A DNA stretch of 64,000 nucleotides. It comes from Sphingopyxis sp. (GTDB lineage Bacteria > Pseudomonadota > Alphaproteobacteria > Sphingomonadales > Sphingomonadaceae). Below the pieces are notes generated by a model, which worked only from the letters and a program-made list of their open reading frames with translations, did no database searches and was not told the origin of the DNA. Below, piece by piece: positions 62,276-64,000 of this stretch. The translations under genes were made by a program, and so were the position numbers. Location of the stretch: positions 310,001 to 374,000 of the forward strand of contig NZ_JADIZJ010000001.1 of assembly GCF_016704835.1 (NCBI RefSeq), read 5' to 3'. Position 1 is the first letter of the stretch. Every line of letters starts with the position of its first letter.

Positions 62276-63457
62276 ATGCGTGACGCCGTCATCGTTTCCA
62301 CCGCCCGCACTCCGCTGACCAAGTCAGGCCGCGGCTCGTTCAACAACACCTTGTCGCCGACGCTCGGCGCTTACTCGGTCAAGGCCGCGGTTGAACGCGC
62401 CGGCCTCGACGGCGGCGAGATCGACGACGTGCTGTTCGGCGCCGCCATGCAGCAGGGCTCGCAGACGATGAATGTTGCGCGCCTGATCGCGTTGCGCGCC
62501 GGGCTGCCCGTCACTGTCCCCGGCATGTCGATCGACCGCCAATGTTCGTCCGGCCTGATGACAATCGCGACCGCCGCCAAGCAGATCATCGTCGACCGCC
62601 AGGACATCTGCGTCGCCGGCGGGGTTGAAAGCATCTCGAAGGTCAGCGGCAGCGGCAAGGTCTTCATCGAGACCGACGCCGAGCTGATCGCGATGCACAA
62701 GGACACCTATATGCCGATGATCGGCACCGCCGAGGTCGTCGCCAAGCGCTACAACATCAGCCGCGAAGCACAGGATGAATATTCGCTCCAGTCGCAGCAG
62801 CGCACTGCCGCGGCGCAGGCCGCGGGCCTCTATGCCGACGAAATCGTCGCGTGCAACGCGACGATGGGCGTGATGGACAAGGAAACCAAGGAAGTTTCGT
62901 TCAAAGAGGTTACCGCTGACAGGGACGAGTGCAACCGCGCCGACACCACGCTCGAAGGGCTGTCAAGCCTGAAACCGGTGATGGGTGAGGGTCACACGAT
63001 TACCGCGGGCAACGCCAGCCAGCTCGCCGACGGATCGTCGGCGTGCGTCGTAATGGAAGCCAAGGTCGCCGAAAAGCGTGGCCTCCAGCCGCTTGGCCGC
63101 TATGTCGGCATGGCGGTCGCGGGCACCGAACCCGACGAAATGGGCATCGGCCCCGTGTTCGCGATCCCCAAGCTGCTCGAACGCTTCGAGCTCAAGATGG
63201 ACGACATCGGCCTGTGGGAACTCAACGAAGCCTTCGCCGTGCAGGTGCTGTACTGCCGCGACAAGCTCGGCATTCCGAACGAGCTGCTCAACGTCAACGG
63301 CGGCTCGATCTCGATCGGCCACCCGTTCGGTATGACCGGCGCGCGCTGTGTCGGCCACGCGCTGCTCGAAGGCAAGCGCCGCGGCGTGAAATATGCCGTT
63401 GTCACGATGTGCATCGGCGGCGGTCAGGGCGCAGCGGGCCTGTTCGAGGTCTTCTGA
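62276..63457 (+). CDS. Acetyl-CoA C-acyltransferase (thiolase)
   Basis: 393 residues. Acyl-enzyme Cys90 in IDRQCSSGLM, then HPFGMTGAR with the catalytic His and CIGGGQGAAGLF with the final Cys. This is the thiolase family, degradative or biosynthetic not separable. It is 54 bp after the MaoC-like gene, probably an operon, and is followed by a carboxymuconolactone decarboxylase-like gene. Confidence 0.94.
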   Translation: MRDAVIVSTARTPLTKSGRGSFNNTLSPTLGAYSVKAAVERAGLDGGEIDDVLFGAAMQQGSQTMNVARLIALRAGLPVTVPGMSIDRQCSSGLMTIATAAKQIIVDRQDICVAGGVESISKVSGSGKVFIETDAELIAMHKDTYMPMIGTAEVVAKRYNISREAQDEYSLQSQQRTAAAQAAGLYADEIVACNATMGVMDKETKEVSFKEVTADRDECNRADTTLEGLSSLKPVMGEGHTITAGNASQLADGSSACVVMEAKVAEKRGLQPLGRYVGMAVAGTEPDEMGIGPVFAIPKLLERFELKMDDIGLWELNEAFAVQVLYCRDKLGIPNELLNVNGGSISIGHPFGMTGARCVGHALLEGKRRGVKYAVVTMCIGGGQGAAGLFEVF

Positions 63458-63458
63458 T

Positions 63459-64000
63459 TTGCGCCTAGGTAAATCGCGTATCGAGCCGGTCGATCTGGGC
63501 CGGCTCGATACCGATCAGCGCGCGGCGCTTGAACCCTTCCTTGCCTCCGATGGAGGCAAGGTCGGCGGCGGCAAGATCCTCAATATCTTCCGCACCCTCG
63601 CCCATGCGCCACGGGCGCTGACCGCCTTCCTCGCGTGGGGAAATTACATCCTGTCGAAGCGCAATGCGCTCACCGCGCGCGATCGCGAACTCGTTATCCT
63701 GCGCACCGGCTACAACTGCCGCTCGGGCTATGAGTGGACGCAGCACAAGCGCATCGGCCTCGACTGCGGCCTCACCGAAGCCGAGATCGCGCGCGTCAAG
63801 GCCGGTCCCGATGCCGTCGGCTGGAGCGACCTCGACCAAGCCATGCTGCGCGCTACCGACGAACTCACCTGCGATCATTTCGTCACCGATGCCACTTGGG
63901 CGGCGCTCGCCCGCCTCGGCAACAAGGGCCGGATGGATCTGGTGATGACCGTGGGCCAATACACCCAGGTTTCGATGATCCTGAACAGCTTCGGCGTTCA
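63459..64000 (+). CDS. Carboxymuconolactone decarboxylase-family protein, partial
   Basis: An open frame from a TTG (one base after the thiolase stop) runs off the window; 180 codons are visible. Helical AhpD-like features include ARDRELVILRTGYNCRSGYE then WTQHK, with Cys and His in the position of the family motif (usually a CxxC or ExxHxxxH variant; only one Cys is seen here), and a C-terminal MVTVGQYTQVSMI-like segment. The start codon is uncertain. Function likely redox or decarboxylation-like, unproven. Confidence 0.75.
   Translation, partial: MRLGKSRIEPVDLGRLDTDQRAALEPFLASDGGKVGGGKILNIFRTLAHAPRALTAFLAWGNYILSKRNALTARDRELVILRTGYNCRSGYEWTQHKRIGLDCGLTEAEIARVKAGPDAVGWSDLDQAMLRATDELTCDHFVTDATWAALARLGNKGRMDLVMTVGQYTQVSMILNSFGV

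Overview
The window is GC-rich chromosomal DNA that looks like the core genome of a sphingomonad (Alphaproteobacteria, Sphingomonadales, most like Sphingopyxis or a close relative). I infer this from gene content and order: panB next to a YfgM-like protein, obgE followed closely by proB, sdhB with a thioesterase and zapE, an mdh-sucD-sucA-odhB-lpdA run, cox15 beside rplM-rpsI, and exosortase A-associated glycan genes without the exosortase. No rRNA, tRNA, CRISPR array, insertion sequence or prophage was recognised. This is a housekeeping region with small accessory patches, and a species name cannot be proven from it.

Layout. 0-5 kb: start of a probable bamB, a YfgM-like protein, panB, a small membrane protein/XRE regulator pair behind a palindromic operator, a lipoprotein glycerophosphodiesterase, an ArsC-like reductase and a membrane cNMP-domain protein. 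5-14 kb: class II DAHP synthase, M28 peptidase, CitE-like lyase, SPFH/NfeD pair, GNAT, a methyltransferase, and a metal-dependent hydrolase divergent from a TetR regulator. 14-20.6 kb: obgE, a MipA/OmpV barrel, proB (with an apparent frameshift), an SDR and sppA. 20.7-30 kb: alpha/beta hydrolase, UPF0126 channel-like protein, and the TCA block mdh-sucD-sucA-odhB-lpdA on the minus strand, with a Fur-like palindrome upstream. 30-34 kb: PAP2 phosphatase, polysaccharide deacetylase, and the coupled sdhB-thioesterase-zapE operon.

34-43 kb: an envelope or lipid-flavoured stretch with a flippase, an ICMT-like membrane methyltransferase, a thymidylate kinase-like P-loop kinase, a nucleotidyltransferase, an esterase, a DAG kinase-like lipid kinase coupled to a phosphoesterase, and a lipocalin-like protein coupled to an APH-type kinase. 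It is the best candidate here for an undescribed small-molecule or lipid pathway. 43-48 kb: a PfpI/DJ-1 protein, rplM-rpsI, cox15, an M48 peptidase and msrA, with two decayed-looking small genes. 48.9-51.1 kb: a complete yfiR-yfiN-yfiB c-di-GMP control operon, then galU and aqpZ. 53-55 kb: an S24-family repressor divergent from two small genes across clear inverted-repeat operators. 55-60 kb: exosortase A-associated glycosyltransferase, O-glycosylation ligase and acyltransferase. 60-64 kb: topoisomerase IB, an MscS-type channel gene broken by a deletion and stop, a MaoC dehydratase, a thiolase and a partial carboxymuconolactone decarboxylase-like gene.

Cross-cutting signals: three copies of an ~80 bp palindromic repeat, each placed between two converging genes; two other palindromic repeat types; several terminators that fit gene ends; and four loci (proB, the ORF after cox15, the ORF after rpsI, and mscS) where the reading frame is broken. 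These four may be true decay or assembly errors, and read-level data would settle which.
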